Below, in pieces: positions 1-8,838 of a stretch of DNA of 56,278 nucleotides (positions within the stretch are counted from its first letter, which is position 1; every line of letters begins with the position of its first letter). Made by a program: the position numbers and the translations under genes. The stretch comes from Deinococcales bacterium (GTDB taxonomy: Bacteria; Deinococcota; Deinococci; Deinococcales; JAAFIG01): NCBI GenBank assembly GCA_025359505.1, contig JANYHH010000040.1, positions 1-56,278 on the forward strand. The letters run 5' to 3'. Under the pieces are notes generated by a model. That model was not told where the DNA came from. It saw only the letters and a program-made list of their open reading frames with translations, and ran no database searches.

Positions 1-281
1 GATTGCGTTGAAGAAGAACGGGTCACCGCCGAGGAGCGTGTTCAGGGTGGGGTTGGATACGTTGCGGCAAATCTTGTTATCTGGGTGCGCTGGGAGGCTC
101 GTGCTGGACGACGTGATCCCACTTCTGTCCAGTAGTTAGGGACGTTACTGAGCATCGTCTTCAAGTCGGGTCGGAAAAGATGTGGCTCGAGGTGAGCTGA
201 TTCATAACGACTCCTTGTGACGGCTGTTTCACTCAAAACAGTATGAAAAACCGAGGTTTGGAATTGGTATCGACGTTGCGG

Positions 282-956
282 TCACGCTCGAGCGGCGAAC
301 AACTCGCGGCGCGAGATCAGCACCAGCAGCGTGACCCACGCGAGACTGGCGGCGGCTCCGGCGATTACGTCCGACGGGTAATGCACACCCAGATACAACC
401 GAGACACGCTGACGAGACCACCGAACAGCACGCCGATCAGCAGCGCCGGAACGCGCCAGCGGGTCTTCCACAGCAAAATGGCGACGATGGCCGCCAGCGC
501 GACCGATCCGGTCGCGTGACCGCTCGGGAAGCCGAAGCTGGTCTCCACGCTCAGCGCGGGCCACAAATGCGGTCTGGCTCGAGCGAACAGCGCTTTCAGC
601 AATAGGTTGGTGATCTCCGCGCCGCCAAAGGCCAGCAGGGCGAACGCCGCGTCGCGCCAGCGTCGCAGCCACAGCAAGCTCAGCAGCAGCGCCGCCAGCA
701 GGGCCAGCAAGGCTTGTGCGCCGCCGACATTGGTGATGAACAGCATCACCGCATCCAGCGTCGTCGTGGCGTGACCGTGCAGCCACTCGAGGATCGTGCG
801 GTCAAACGGGATGACGGTGCTGGTGGCGACCTCTTCACCGAGCGCTGCAAAAACTGTGAGCGGCGCGATCAAGCCCAGTCCAGCCCAAGTCAGCCGATGG
901 CGCTGTGTGCGGCGATGCGCCGGCAGATCGTTGCGGCTCGAGGGGGGAAGATTCAC
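282..956 (-). CDS. PAP2-family membrane phosphatase
   Basis: The 224-residue protein has the three phosphatase motifs of the PAP2 (type 2 phosphatidic acid phosphatase) family: K121-x6-RP ending at P129, PSGH at 144-147, and SR-x5-H at 185-192 followed by YPSD. H147 and H192 would be the catalytic pair. About five to six hydrophobic segments surround them, so the active site should face the outside of the membrane, where such enzymes dephosphorylate lipid phosphates such as undecaprenyl pyrophosphate or phosphatidate. Which substrate is used cannot be told. The GTG start sits 6 nt after TAGCTT (968-963), the leaderless arrangement. It is transcribed away from the two-component genes. Confidence 0.9.
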   Translation of the reverse strand: MNLPPSSRNDLPAHRRTQRHRLTWAGLGLIAPLTVFAALGEEVATSTVIPFDRTILEWLHGHATTTLDAVMLFITNVGGAQALLALLAALLLSLLWLRRWRDAAFALLAFGGAEITNLLLKALFARARPHLWPALSVETSFGFPSGHATGSVALAAIVAILLWKTRWRVPALLIGVLFGGLVSVSRLYLGVHYPSDVIAGAAASLAWVTLLVLISRRELFAARA

Positions 957-1054
957 GCCGACAAGCTAAGAAACGCAGGTTTAGGTTTGGTGTAGACCAG
1001 CTCGGCAAGCCCTCGAGCGCTGAACGTCTATACCAATTCCAAACCGCGTACTCT

Positions 1055-1069
1055 TAGGCTACTCGCATG
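1055..1069 (+). promoter_or_regulatory. Leaderless promoter -10 of the response regulator gene
   Basis: TAGGCT at 1055-1060 lies 6 nt before the ATG at 1067, so transcription would begin at or within a base or two of the start codon. No Shine-Dalgarno sequence is present. The same TANNNT plus 5-8 nt plus start layout recurs at many genes in this window. Confidence 0.6.
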
Positions 1070-1768
1070 AGACTCTTACTGGTCGAAGACGACCCGCGCC
1101 TCGCCAAGCTGATCTGCGAAGGACTAAGCGAGGACGGCCTGATCGTCGAACACGCCCCCAACGCCACGCTGGGCGCGAACATCGCGGAACTCGAGACTTA
1201 CGATTTATTGATCCTCGACGTGATGCTGCCCGAAGGCAACAACGCGGGCTTCGCGCTAGCGCGTCAACTGCGGGCGCGGGGCGATCACACGCCGATTCTC
1301 TTCCTGACCGCGAGGGGCGATATGGACAGTAAAATCGCGGGTTTGGAAACTGGCGGCGACGATTACCTCGCCAAACCGTTCGACTTCAGAGAGTTGCACG
1401 CCCGCATCAGAGCGCTCGTGCGCCGCGCCAAGGGCAGCTCGAGCAATCTGGTGCTGCTGCCAATGGGGTACACGCTCGATCTCGGCGCACGGGAGGTCAG
1501 TAAAGATGGTCAACCCATCGCGCTCACCCCCCGCGAGTACGCGCTGATCGAATGCTTTGGCATCAACGCGGGCCGGGCGTACTCGAGGGACGCGCTGATC
1601 GCGCGGGTCTGGCCCGAGGACACGGGTGTGGAACTCAAAGCCGTGGATGTCTACGTTTCCACGGTGCGCCGCAAGCTCGGTGAGGCGATCATCGAAACCG
1701 TGCGCGGCATTGGCTATCGCTTGGGACGGCTCGAGCCATCCAGACCGACGGCGGAGCGAGCCAGTTGA
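1067..1768 (+). CDS. OmpR/PhoB-family response regulator
   Basis: The 233-residue protein has a receiver domain (about 1-115) with acidic D8/D9, phospho-acceptor D51, T81 and K103, followed by a winged-helix Trans_reg_C domain (about 130-222) ending in the typical VDVYVSTVRRKL and ETVRGIGYRL stretches. It should bind DNA as a dimer once phosphorylated. The kinase gene begins inside its stop codon (TTGA overlap at 1765-1768), so the two are translationally coupled and almost certainly partners. What signal or regulon they serve is not shown; the nearest divergent target is the PAP2 phosphatase gene. Confidence 0.93.
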   Translation: MRLLLVEDDPRLAKLICEGLSEDGLIVEHAPNATLGANIAELETYDLLILDVMLPEGNNAGFALARQLRARGDHTPILFLTARGDMDSKIAGLETGGDDYLAKPFDFRELHARIRALVRRAKGSSSNLVLLPMGYTLDLGAREVSKDGQPIALTPREYALIECFGINAGRAYSRDALIARVWPEDTGVELKAVDVYVSTVRRKLGEAIIETVRGIGYRLGRLEPSRPTAERAS

Positions 1769-3090
1769 ACCTGAACCTGCGCTGGCGCTTGACGATCTTC
1801 TACGGCGGTTTACTGGCGGTCGTGCTGCTCATCGTCGGTGTAACAGTGTACTTCGCGCTACGCTCGAGCGTCCGGGCGACGCTCGACAGCAGTTTGCGCG
1901 ACGCGGCGAGGCTGGCGGCCAGTCGGCTCAGCGGCGACGAGGGCAACCCCAAATTTTCTGATCCCGAAACGGACGCCTTCCAAGCCCGCGTGCCCAGCGC
2001 GACGACGCTGATCGTCTACAGCAAAACTGGTCAGGTGACTGACCGCATCGGCGCACCGCGCATCAAAGCTGGCCTCGAGCCGGGCTACCAAACGGTCGGC
2101 GACACGCGGGTGTACACCGAGCGCCTGCCAGATGGCGGCTTCGTGCAGGCATTGCGCGGCGAAGCGGAAACGCTCGAGGTGCTGAGCCGCGTGCAGGGCA
2201 TCCTGTTTTTCGCGCTGCCGTTGTTTCTCCTGCTCGGACTCGGCGGCGGGTACGCCATCGCTGACCGCGCTCTCGAGCCAGTGGATCGCGTGTCCAAGCT
2301 CGCCTCGAGCATCGCCGACTCAGGGCGTTACACGGATCGCGTGCCGGAAACGCTCGGTCACGACGAGATGGCGCGGTTGACGCGCACGGTCAACGCGATG
2401 CTCGAGCGTTTAGAAGCCACGATTGACCGCGAGCGAACATTCGCGCTAGCGGCGGCTCACGAACTCCGCACGCCATTGACTGCGCTGCGCGGCAGAGCCA
2501 GTCTGACGTTGAACCGTCAACGCAGCACCCAAGAGTACGAGGCGTCTACAAAGGAGCTACTCGAGATCAGCGATGAGATGAGTCAACTGGTGGATCGGCT
2601 GCTGATGCTCGCACGCACGAATCAGCCCTTACAACGCGTTCAGCTTGACCTCGGTGATTTGACCGTCGGGGTTGCTGAAAGTTTCGAGAATGAAGCTCGA
2701 GTGCGCGATGTGAAACTGCATCTCGAGCCGGGCGCGGCTGTGACCAGCGGTGATCCGCAAGCGCTGCGCTTAGCGGTCAGCAACCTGATTGGCAACGCCA
2801 TTAAATACGGTCGCGCAGGTGGCAATGTCTGGCTACGAACGACAACTTCAAACGATCATGTCACGCTCGAGGTGGCCGACGATGGCGTGGGCGTGCCAAG
2901 CACTGAACTCGAGCGTTTGAAGCAACCCTTCCAACGCGGGATGGGGATGCAAGGCGTCGCGGGAACGGGGCTGGGACTGGCGCTCGTTGCGGCCGTTGCC
3001 GAGCAGCACGGCGGCAGATTGGAGCTGAAACGCGCCAGCCAAGGCGGATTACTGGCGATGCTCGAGCTGCCCGCGCAGCTCGAGGGCTGA
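1765..3090 (+). CDS. Sensor histidine kinase
   Basis: The 441-residue membrane kinase has TM1 at about 11-31, an extracytoplasmic region to about 145, TM2 at about 146-168 and a HAMP linker. The HisKA dimerisation domain has the phospho-acceptor in HELRTPLT (H232). The HATPase domain has an N box NLIGNAIKY (340-348), G1 DDGVGVP (372-378) and G2 GTGLGLAL (400-407). It starts with TTG, overlapping the regulator stop codon. It should phosphorylate D51 of the upstream regulator. The sensor region matches no ligand-binding domain that can be recognised by eye. It ends 7 bp before the convergent trmH gene. Confidence 0.92.
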   Translation: MNLNLRWRLTIFYGGLLAVVLLIVGVTVYFALRSSVRATLDSSLRDAARLAASRLSGDEGNPKFSDPETDAFQARVPSATTLIVYSKTGQVTDRIGAPRIKAGLEPGYQTVGDTRVYTERLPDGGFVQALRGEAETLEVLSRVQGILFFALPLFLLLGLGGGYAIADRALEPVDRVSKLASSIADSGRYTDRVPETLGHDEMARLTRTVNAMLERLEATIDRERTFALAAAHELRTPLTALRGRASLTLNRQRSTQEYEASTKELLEISDEMSQLVDRLLMLARTNQPLQRVQLDLGDLTVGVAESFENEARVRDVKLHLEPGAAVTSGDPQALRLAVSNLIGNAIKYGRAGGNVWLRTTTSNDHVTLEVADDGVGVPSTELERLKQPFQRGMGMQGVAGTGLGLALVAAVAEQHGGRLELKRASQGGLLAMLELPAQLEG

Positions 3091-3097
3091 GATCAGG

Positions 3098-3736
3098 TCA
3101 ACCGCTGTACGGCTCGAGCGTCGGGTAAGGCTTGCCCAGTTCGCGCAGCACCTCGGCTTCACGCGGATGCAACCACTCGTACTCGAGCCGCGTGTACACG
3201 TCTGGCTCGAGGCGTGACGCGTTGTAATAGCCCGCCTCGAGCCGCTGGCGCTGCGCCTCGAAGAGAATCACGGCCGCCGCGACGCTGACGTTGAGGCTCT
3301 GCACCATGCCGTGCATCGGGATGATGATGTGCTTGTCCACCAGCGCAGCCGCCTCAAGGCTGACGCCCCATTTCTCCGCGCCGAGCAATACGGCGGTCGG
3401 GCGGGTGTAGTCAAGCTCGCGGTAATCAATCGCCTCATCGGACAAGTGTGCAGCCGCGATCTGCAAGCCCCTTGATTTCAGCAGCTCGAGTGCGCCCTTG
3501 GTGCTGGGGTACTGATGCAGCGGAATCCATTTCTCACTGCCCGCGCTGGTGTCGTTGAAGGCTCTGGGGCGCGTGCCGAAACTGACACAGTGCGCCTCCA
3601 GCACGCCGACCGCATCGCAGGATCGCAGAATCGCCGAGAGGTTATGCGGCTTGTGGACGTTCTCTAAAAAGACCGTCAAGTCGGGCTGGCGCTTACCCAG
3701 CACAGCCCGAATTTTGCCGCGTCTGACATCGGTCAC
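3098..3736 (-). CDS. trmH: tRNA (guanosine(18)-2'-O)-methyltransferase TrmH
   Basis: The 212-residue SPOUT-class methyltransferase would transfer a methyl group from SAM to the 2'-OH of G18 in tRNA. SpoU motif 1 is ENVHKPHNLSAILRSCDAVG (25-44) with the catalytic arginine R38, motif 2 is LLGAEKWG (117-124) and motif 3 is the IPMHGMVQSLNVSVAAAV stretch (139-156) that forms the knotted SAM pocket. The C-terminal extension resembles the TrmH/SpoU clamp. The GTG start overlaps the stop of the upstream DUF5693 gene (GTGA at 3733-3736), indicating coupled translation. Length and motifs favour TrmH over the rRNA enzyme RlmB. Confidence 0.88.
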   Translation of the reverse strand: MTDVRRGKIRAVLGKRQPDLTVFLENVHKPHNLSAILRSCDAVGVLEAHCVSFGTRPRAFNDTSAGSEKWIPLHQYPSTKGALELLKSRGLQIAAAHLSDEAIDYRELDYTRPTAVLLGAEKWGVSLEAAALVDKHIIIPMHGMVQSLNVSVAAAVILFEAQRQRLEAGYYNASRLEPDVYTRLEYEWLHPREAEVLRELGKPYPTLEPYSG

Positions 3737-5520
3737 GAAGTTTTCCGATCAAAATACGCTTTCAACACTCGAGCCGCGATCAGCGCGGCGACGCCGATCA
3801 GACCTCCGAAGAAAATACCGTTGACGGTGCGCTGCAAGCTAATCAAGAGCGGCGTGTGATAGTGCGCGAAGCTGTCCACGATGCTGCCCTGCCCGATGGT
3901 GCTGCCCATCAGCAGCAGGTTGTTCATCCACGGCGGCAAGATGCCAATCAGCGCCAGCAGCGCCGGAGCGTGCAACGCCAGTTCCTTGGTGCGCGGACGG
4001 ATGATGCTGTCTTGGAGTGCCGCCCTGACCCTCGCCTCGGTCGGGCTGATGCTGCCGCCCGTGGTGTTGCCGCGCCGCAGCACGGTCAGCGCGACAGCGC
4101 CGATCACCGCGCCGATCAGCACCAGCAAGCCTAGATTGATCGGCGTAGCCCACCACTCGCGCAGCGTCTTACGGATGTCCTGACGCGGCAGCATCGTCAA
4201 GCCCAGCAGCAACGGCGGCAAAACCAGTGTCAACACCACGCCCTTGAATGGCTCGAGGGCCAGCACCTCGTTGCGTCCCGCGCCCAGTGCGCTGACAAAA
4301 AACGCGCCCATCAAGGTCACGCCGCAGGCCCGCGCCCAGTCAAGCAGCTTGGCTCGAGCGAGTGCGAAGCCCAGCACTGGGAAGACAATCGCCGCCAGCA
4401 GCGCCTCGCCCCTCGAGCCGAAGCCACCGAACAGGAACGACACCGCCAGCACGCCCAACCCAACCACCACGCCGAGCCATTGCACGTTGAAGACCGTCAC
4501 GAACAGTGCCAGTCCCAGCAGCGGCCCGGCGAGGCTGATGCGGCTCAAGCTTTCGTCCTGCGCGAACTCGAGCGCGGTCGGCGTACCGATCTTCAAGTCA
4601 GCCCGCTCGAGACCCGCCGTGATTTTTTGCAAGAAGGTTTCGGTATCGTCGATTCGCTGATAGGGGCGCAGGTACAGCAGCCGATGATTGCGCTCGCGGG
4701 CCGCCAGCACGAATTTACCGGCCGCCTCTTCGGGTTGCAGCACCGCTTGCCACGCGGCCGGAACCGCGAAAACCCGCACGACCGGACTGACCCGTGCGAT
4801 GTCCTCCAAGCCCATCTGATCCACACCCTCGACCAGCCCAGTCACGTAGCGCTGGCTGAGCGCCTTCATCGCCTCGAGCTTCTGCGCGGTGGAATTGCCA
4901 GTGATCTGATCGCCTGCGTACACGATAAACGGGACTTTCGGGAAGTCCGCGCCGGGACTGGTCAAACTGCTGGCCTCAAACGGCCGGTAAACCACGAAAA
5001 ACCCCAGCCCCTCGAGCCGCGCAATCCTGTCCGCAGGCGGGCCAGCGGGCAAACCGCCGACATCCAGACTGAAGACGATCCAGTCCTCGCCGTCGATTCG
5101 CGCCGTGCGCGTCAAATACTTGTACTTCGCCGTGAAGCGCTCAGCCACACCCGCTTCCAATGACCGCAGGTAATACTCGCGCGATTTGACTTGCGAGACA
5201 TCCAGCTTCAGCGATAAACGCTCGTTGCGCCAGCTCGAGCCATCGCGGTAAACCACTTTGTCCTGCTGCACCAGCCTCGAGAGCGTGTCCTCGTAAAGGC
5301 TGACGCCGTTGACGCCGAGTGCTTTGTATTGCTTCAGTAAATCATCCTCGAGCAGCCCGTTCTCGCGGGCTTGGATAATCACGTCTTGATAATCGATCGT
5401 TAGCCCGACTGTGTTGTAAGCGCGTTCAAAGGCGATGCGTTGCCACGCCAGAATCAACGCGGGAATCAAACTGAGGCTCAGCAGCACGGCGAGCGCGAAT
5501 TGCAATCTGGTCTTGGTCAT
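3733..5520 (-). CDS. DUF5693 family membrane protein
   Basis: The 595-residue protein has one N-terminal transmembrane helix (about 8-27), a large extracytoplasmic part (about 30-340), then roughly seven to eight transmembrane segments. The sequence pattern (AYNTVGLTIDY near the N-terminus) matches what I recall of DUF5693, a family found in Deinococcota and Firmicutes. In some genomes that family sits near surface-polysaccharide pyruvylation genes; no such neighbour is present here. The chosen ATG at 5520 is internal to a slightly longer frame and marks the start of the hydrophobic signal. A candidate -10 TAAACT lies 11 nt upstream. Function unknown. Confidence 0.75.
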   Translation of the reverse strand: MTKTRLQFALAVLLSLSLIPALILAWQRIAFERAYNTVGLTIDYQDVIIQARENGLLEDDLLKQYKALGVNGVSLYEDTLSRLVQQDKVVYRDGSSWRNERLSLKLDVSQVKSREYYLRSLEAGVAERFTAKYKYLTRTARIDGEDWIVFSLDVGGLPAGPPADRIARLEGLGFFVVYRPFEASSLTSPGADFPKVPFIVYAGDQITGNSTAQKLEAMKALSQRYVTGLVEGVDQMGLEDIARVSPVVRVFAVPAAWQAVLQPEEAAGKFVLAARERNHRLLYLRPYQRIDDTETFLQKITAGLERADLKIGTPTALEFAQDESLSRISLAGPLLGLALFVTVFNVQWLGVVVGLGVLAVSFLFGGFGSRGEALLAAIVFPVLGFALARAKLLDWARACGVTLMGAFFVSALGAGRNEVLALEPFKGVVLTLVLPPLLLGLTMLPRQDIRKTLREWWATPINLGLLVLIGAVIGAVALTVLRRGNTTGGSISPTEARVRAALQDSIIRPRTKELALHAPALLALIGILPPWMNNLLLMGSTIGQGSIVDSFAHYHTPLLISLQRTVNGIFFGGLIGVAALIAARVLKAYFDRKTS

Positions 5521-5546
5521 GATTTCAAGTGAGTTTACCCACTGGC

Positions 5547-5568
5547 CGCGTGAGTGGCTACTCACGCG
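5547..5568 (-). promoter_or_regulatory. Perfect 9-bp inverted repeat upstream of the DUF5693 gene
   Basis: CGCGTGAGT (5547-5555) and ACTCACGCG (5560-5568) are exact complements around a 4-nt centre, ending 27 bp before the start codon at 5520. If the -10 box is TAAACT just before the start, this palindrome covers the -35 area and is best read as an operator; otherwise it is a leader hairpin. Just beyond it the string GAGGTCAG occurs twice (about 5568 and 5590). Confidence 0.5.
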
Positions 5569-5717
5569 AGGTCAGGGGCTTGGCTCACTCGAGGTCAGCG
5601 GCTCACGCCGTGTTCAAGCTTTGATCAAGACTCGAGTCTAGAAATTCATTGAAGCGCATCAGGGAAAACCCGTAGGGGCTTTTCTACCACCATTGATTTC
5701 GCCTTCATTCAGAACAC

Positions 5718-5896
5718 GTGCTGTACAGCATTTGTGCGAATCTCGAGCGTCGCACAGCCCTCTCCTCCAGCCCCTCTCCCGAACAGTGTTAATTTGCACG
5801 CATGGGCGTGACCGGGAGAGGGTGGCGACGCTTGCACGACCTTGCGCGGTCAAACTCTCGTGTCTCACGGCATCCGTGATGAAGCCAGTGTGTATG
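5718..5896. repeat. Dispersed intergenic repeat, copy 1
   Basis: The element begins with the palindrome TGCTGTACAGCA, continues through C-rich CCCTCTCC runs and a GGGCGTGACCGGGAGAGGG box, and ends near GTGTGTATG. An inverted, longer copy lies at about 45256-45519 with near-identical sequence. It fills most of the 564-bp spacer between the DUF5693 and mnmA genes. No coding capacity is convincing. The rest of the spacer holds the inverted repeat at 5547-5568 and a short AAAACCC/GGG-TTTT hairpin near 5668. Confidence 0.8.
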
Positions 5897-6084
5897 TTCA
5901 GCCGCTCACCCGCGTGGCAAACACGCGACAGGTCTCGAGTTTCACGCTCATACTTCAACATTCTTGTTGTGGGTCGTGATTAAAGTCCGCGCCATGTCAA
6001 CTACCCCACATCTTAAGGCTCGAACATTGGGTAAACTACTTGAGTTTAGCCGCACAACTCAGTCGCGGCTCGAGGGATGAACTG

Positions 6085-7203
6085 ATGAGCAAAGGACGCG
6101 TGTTGGCCGCGATGAGCGGCGGGGTGGACTCGAGCGTGGCGGCTGCGCTGCTGCGCGACGATGGCTATGAGGTGATCGGCGCGATGATGCGATTTTGGCC
6201 CGATGCCAAACGCGTGTCGACTTTTGATAGCTGCTGCTCGCCGGATGCGGCTTATGAAGCGCGGCGCGTGGCGGATCACTTGGGTTTGCCGTTTTACCTG
6301 CTGGATTACCGCGATGTCTTTGAAGAGAACATCATCCAGCCGTTCGTGGCTGAGTACGCCGCCGGGCGCACCCCGAACCCGTGCGTGCTGTGCAACTCCA
6401 AAGTCAAATTTGACCATCTGGTGAAAAAGGCGCTGATGCTCGGCTGCGACTTCGTGGCGACCGGCCATTACGTGCAGCGGCTCGAGGGAGCAACCGGCCC
6501 CGAGTTTCATCGCGGCAGCGACCCACGAAAAGACCAGACGTATTTCCTGTGGGGCACGCCAAGGGATGCCTTGGAGCGCGTGTTGTTCCCCGTTGGTCAC
6601 ATGGAGAAACCAGCGGTGCGCGAGTTGGCACGCGGCTACGGCCTCATCACGGCCGAGAAGCCCGAGTCGCAAGACATCTGCTTCGTCCCCGGCACGATCC
6701 AGAGTTATCTGGGCGAGCGCCTGACCCCCAAAGCAGGTGAGGTCGTGGATTTGCGCGGCAAGGTCGTCGGCGAGCACGAAGGCGCACAGTTCTACACCTT
6801 GGGGCAGAAGAAAGGCATGAAGCTTTTCCAGACCCACTTAGAGCGCTTCGTCGTGCGGATCGACACGGCGACCAACCGCGTCGTCGTCGGCAGCAAGGAG
6901 GATTGCTACACGACAACACTGACGGCTGTCGGCGCGAACCTACTGGTGGACGAACTGCCAGAACTGGTGAACGCCCAGATCCGCTACCGCACCGCTAGCG
7001 TCCCCGCTCGAGTCACGGCCGTGACGCCCGAGAGTTTCAGCGTGGAACTGCTCGAGCCGCAGTTCGCCGTCACACCCGGTCAGAGCGTCGTGCTGTACGA
7101 CGGGGCGCGGTTGCTGGGCGGCGGCTTCATTCGCACGGATGCCGTGCGCTCACCGCCCTTTGAGCACGCACAGGTGGCAAAGTCTGGCTCGAGTTATCGG
7201 TGA
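6085..7203 (+). CDS. mnmA: tRNA-specific 2-thiouridylase MnmA
   Basis: The 372-residue enzyme would install the 2-thio group on U34 of Glu, Gln and Lys tRNAs, using ATP to adenylate the base and a persulfide as sulfur donor. It has the PP-loop SGGVDSS (11-17), the catalytic cysteine C100 in NPCVLCNSKVKF, and the second cysteine C199 in SQDICFVPG. The KDQTYFLW stretch (149-156) is also typical. The ATG at 6085 is preferred over an upstream TTG because it has GAGGG before it and leads straight into the family N-terminus. It converges with ispF. Confidence 0.95.
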   Translation: MSKGRVLAAMSGGVDSSVAAALLRDDGYEVIGAMMRFWPDAKRVSTFDSCCSPDAAYEARRVADHLGLPFYLLDYRDVFEENIIQPFVAEYAAGRTPNPCVLCNSKVKFDHLVKKALMLGCDFVATGHYVQRLEGATGPEFHRGSDPRKDQTYFLWGTPRDALERVLFPVGHMEKPAVRELARGYGLITAEKPESQDICFVPGTIQSYLGERLTPKAGEVVDLRGKVVGEHEGAQFYTLGQKKGMKLFQTHLERFVVRIDTATNRVVVGSKEDCYTTTLTAVGANLLVDELPELVNAQIRYRTASVPARVTAVTPESFSVELLEPQFAVTPGQSVVLYDGARLLGGGFIRTDAVRSPPFEHAQVAKSGSSYR

Positions 7204-7371
7204 ATTTTGCGGCGGTCGTCAGCCATTGAGGTAGCGCCATCAACCCACAGCGGTCTTCATCTCGAGTGGCGGGCCAAGTCAGCTTTGCTCGCCATTGCCT
7301 TTTCAGTTGCCGTTGCGTTTATACTGACATCACGCACGAACTCGAGACGTGTACGACAGTCAACTCTGCAC

Positions 7372-7842
7372 TTACGATCTGACCAGCAAGACCGTGACCC
7401 TCGTCTGCACGTGCGCGGTCGCCAGCCCTTCGGAAGTTTTGAAGCTCAGCCCGACATCGCCACTCGGAATCTCGAGCAAACTCGCCAACTTCGCTGCCAT
7501 CAAATCGCGTCTCGAGCCGAGTTTCGGTTGATCGAGCGTGACGACGCAGGCGACGTTGCCAATGCGCCAACCAAGCTTTGTGACTCGAGCCAGCACGTCT
7601 TTAAGAATCACGCTCGAGTCCAGCCCGCGCCACTTTAGATCGGTGTCCGGGTAAAGCTTGCCGATGTCGCCGAGCGCCAGCGCCGACAGCAGCGCGTCCG
7701 CAACCGCGTGCAGCACAGCGTCACCGTCACTGTGCGCGACCGCGCCGTGCGGTGAACCCTCGATCACCAATCCTGCGAGCGTCAAAGGCAGTCCAGACTC
7801 GAGGCGGTGCGCGTCCTCGCCGTACCCAATGCGAACGTTCAT
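7372..7842 (-). CDS. ispF: 2-C-methyl-D-erythritol 2,4-cyclodiphosphate synthase
   Basis: The 156-residue enzyme catalyses the fifth step of the MEP isoprenoid pathway, cyclising CDP-ME 2-phosphate to MEcPP with loss of CMP. Visible features are GYGEDAH (6-12) with metal ligands D10 and H12, HSDGD (37-41), H45, and the [11 protein letters not shown] region (135-145) that stands where KTTTTE-type residues bind the cytidine phosphates. Length is normal for the trimeric enzyme. ATG at 7842 is 8 nt after TAGGAT (7856-7851), a leaderless layout that supports this start over an in-frame TTG three codons upstream. No other MEP gene is adjacent. Confidence 0.94.
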   Translation of the reverse strand: MNVRIGYGEDAHRLESGLPLTLAGLVIEGSPHGAVAHSDGDAVLHAVADALLSALALGDIGKLYPDTDLKWRGLDSSVILKDVLARVTKLGWRIGNVACVVTLDQPKLGSRRDLMAAKLASLLEIPSGDVGLSFKTSEGLATAHVQTRVTVLLVRS

Positions 7843-7851
7843 CGCGGTCAA

Positions 7852-7889
7852 TCCTAACTCGAGCTAGCGTGCGGCGCGTAATTTTGCAG
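7852..7889. repeat. Short fragment resembling the dinB-type 5' region
   Basis: About 37 bp here (TCCTAACTCGAGCTAG through TTTTGCA) match the 5' flank and first codons of the DinB-family gene at 15164-15198 with roughly five differences. The start codon is changed to GTA here. It overlaps the ispF promoter. It may be a relic of a duplicated promoter, or a coincidence helped by CTCGAG. Confidence 0.3.
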
Positions 7890-7903
7890 ATGCTGAAAAC
7901 TGT

Positions 7904-8161
7904 TGATTTGAGCACGCGTCGTTCTCGAGAGCTGAGATTTCCGATTTCGCTATTTCATTGCCTCGAGTTTACTCATGTTGAAACTGGATCAGAACTCAAA
8001 TTTGAAAACGAGTTCGGTAGCTTTTCACGAGACCACTCTCAGCGCGGGATGAATTTGACTCTGAGATGCTGGCTCAGGGTGCATTGCGTGTGTTGCAGCG
8101 GTTGAAACTGATGCTCGAGTCTCGAGGAGTGACGTGCTACACGGTTTACTGGACGTGCAAA
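7904..8161 (-). pseudogene. Decayed duplicate of vapB promoter and 5' end
   Basis: This roughly 257-bp stretch is a diverged direct copy of 8767-9022, which holds the 5' part and upstream region of the intact antitoxin gene. Read leftward from the ATG at about 7977 it begins MSKLEA like the intact antitoxin, then hits TAG after eight codons. A later single-base offset shifts the frame in the conserved ENLSPRERRVLKSW portion, and the remainder of the gene is missing. Its -10 equivalent reads TCCAGT where the intact copy has TACAGT. It fills most of the 337 bp between ispF and vapC. Confidence 0.75.
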
Positions 8162-8179
8162 TTCTTCGCTGAAGTCAGC

Positions 8180-8599
8180 TCACTCGTATACGCGCACAAC
8201 ACCTTGGGCAGCCTCGAGTAGTTTTTCATCGAATGCCAAGAACTGCACGGAACGTTGCGCTCGAGAAACCCATGCAGCCGTCGCCAATTGCACCGCATCC
8301 GCCCCACGCAATCCTCGAGAGCGGGCGAGCACTGCGGCTTCTTTAGCCACGAGTTCGTTCACGTCCACGCAATCGAACGTGTCCCAATCCTCGAGCAATT
8401 GCTTGAAAATCTGGGTTTCGTCGGCGCTCGAAAGCTCATTTTTGACGGTACGGTAGTGGAAGGCACTGACGGCTTCGGCCAGCGTAATTTGCGAAACGAT
8501 CACGTCATTGGCAGCAGCGACGGCTTTTTCAACGGTATTCGAATGTGTTTCTTGGACGTACAGTTTCACCAAAGCGCTTGTATCAAGGAACAAAATCAC
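8180..8599 (-). CDS. vapC: VapC-type PIN-domain toxin
   Basis: The 139-residue PIN-domain protein should act as a ribonuclease on tRNA or other RNA when its antitoxin is lost. The acidic active-site set is visible: D6 (FLDTSALVKLY), E42, D101 (RGADAVQLA) and D124. Its ATG overlaps the antitoxin stop by four bases (ATGA at 8596-8599), the classical TA coupling. Conserved length and intact motifs suggest it is active. The duplicated region downstream (7904-8161) shows that this locus has been rearranged. Confidence 0.88.
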   Translation of the reverse strand: MILFLDTSALVKLYVQETHSNTVEKAVAAANDVIVSQITLAEAVSAFHYRTVKNELSSADETQIFKQLLEDWDTFDCVDVNELVAKEAAVLARSRGLRGADAVQLATAAWVSRAQRSVQFLAFDEKLLEAAQGVVRVYE

Positions 8600-8838
8600 A
8601 ACGAATTTTCTCGCTCTTCGCGCAATTCATTCACCGTCTCTGACAGACTTTTAGCATTGCTTGGCAATTGAACACGCGGCGTCAACCCCTTGGCTTTTTG
8701 TCCATTGCCGTGACGAATCGCTGGGGCAGTGATTGCCGGACTTCGCCCCTCGAGTTGGTCAAACCATGATTTGAGCACACGTCGTTCTCGAGGGCTTAGA
8801 TTCTCAATTTCGTTTTCGATTGCCTCGAGTTTACTCAT
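8596..8838 (-). CDS. vapB: VapB-type antitoxin
   Basis: This 80-residue, charged, helical protein lies directly upstream of the PIN toxin and overlaps it by four bases, so it is the likely antitoxin. The N-terminal part (ENLSPRERRVLKSWFDQLEG, 12-31) resembles addiction-module antitoxin helices; the C-terminal part (about 55-80) is where toxin contact is expected. The start at 8838 is supported by the leaderless box TACAGT at 8850-8845, 6 nt upstream. A longer frame running to 9033 is not needed. The DNA-binding fold is not evident by eye. Confidence 0.8.
   Translation of the reverse strand: MSKLEAIENEIENLSPRERRVLKSWFDQLEGRSPAITAPAIRHGNGQKAKGLTPRVQLPSNAKSLSETVNELREERENSL

Noticed and set aside
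1..236. Leftward reading frames at the left edge (a 64-codon frame and a second frame running off the edge with SNPTLNTLLGGDPFFF)
   Set aside because: The two frames overlap with a stop between them, no start signal or family motif is seen, and the edge cuts the region. It could be a frameshifted gene end, but support is too thin.
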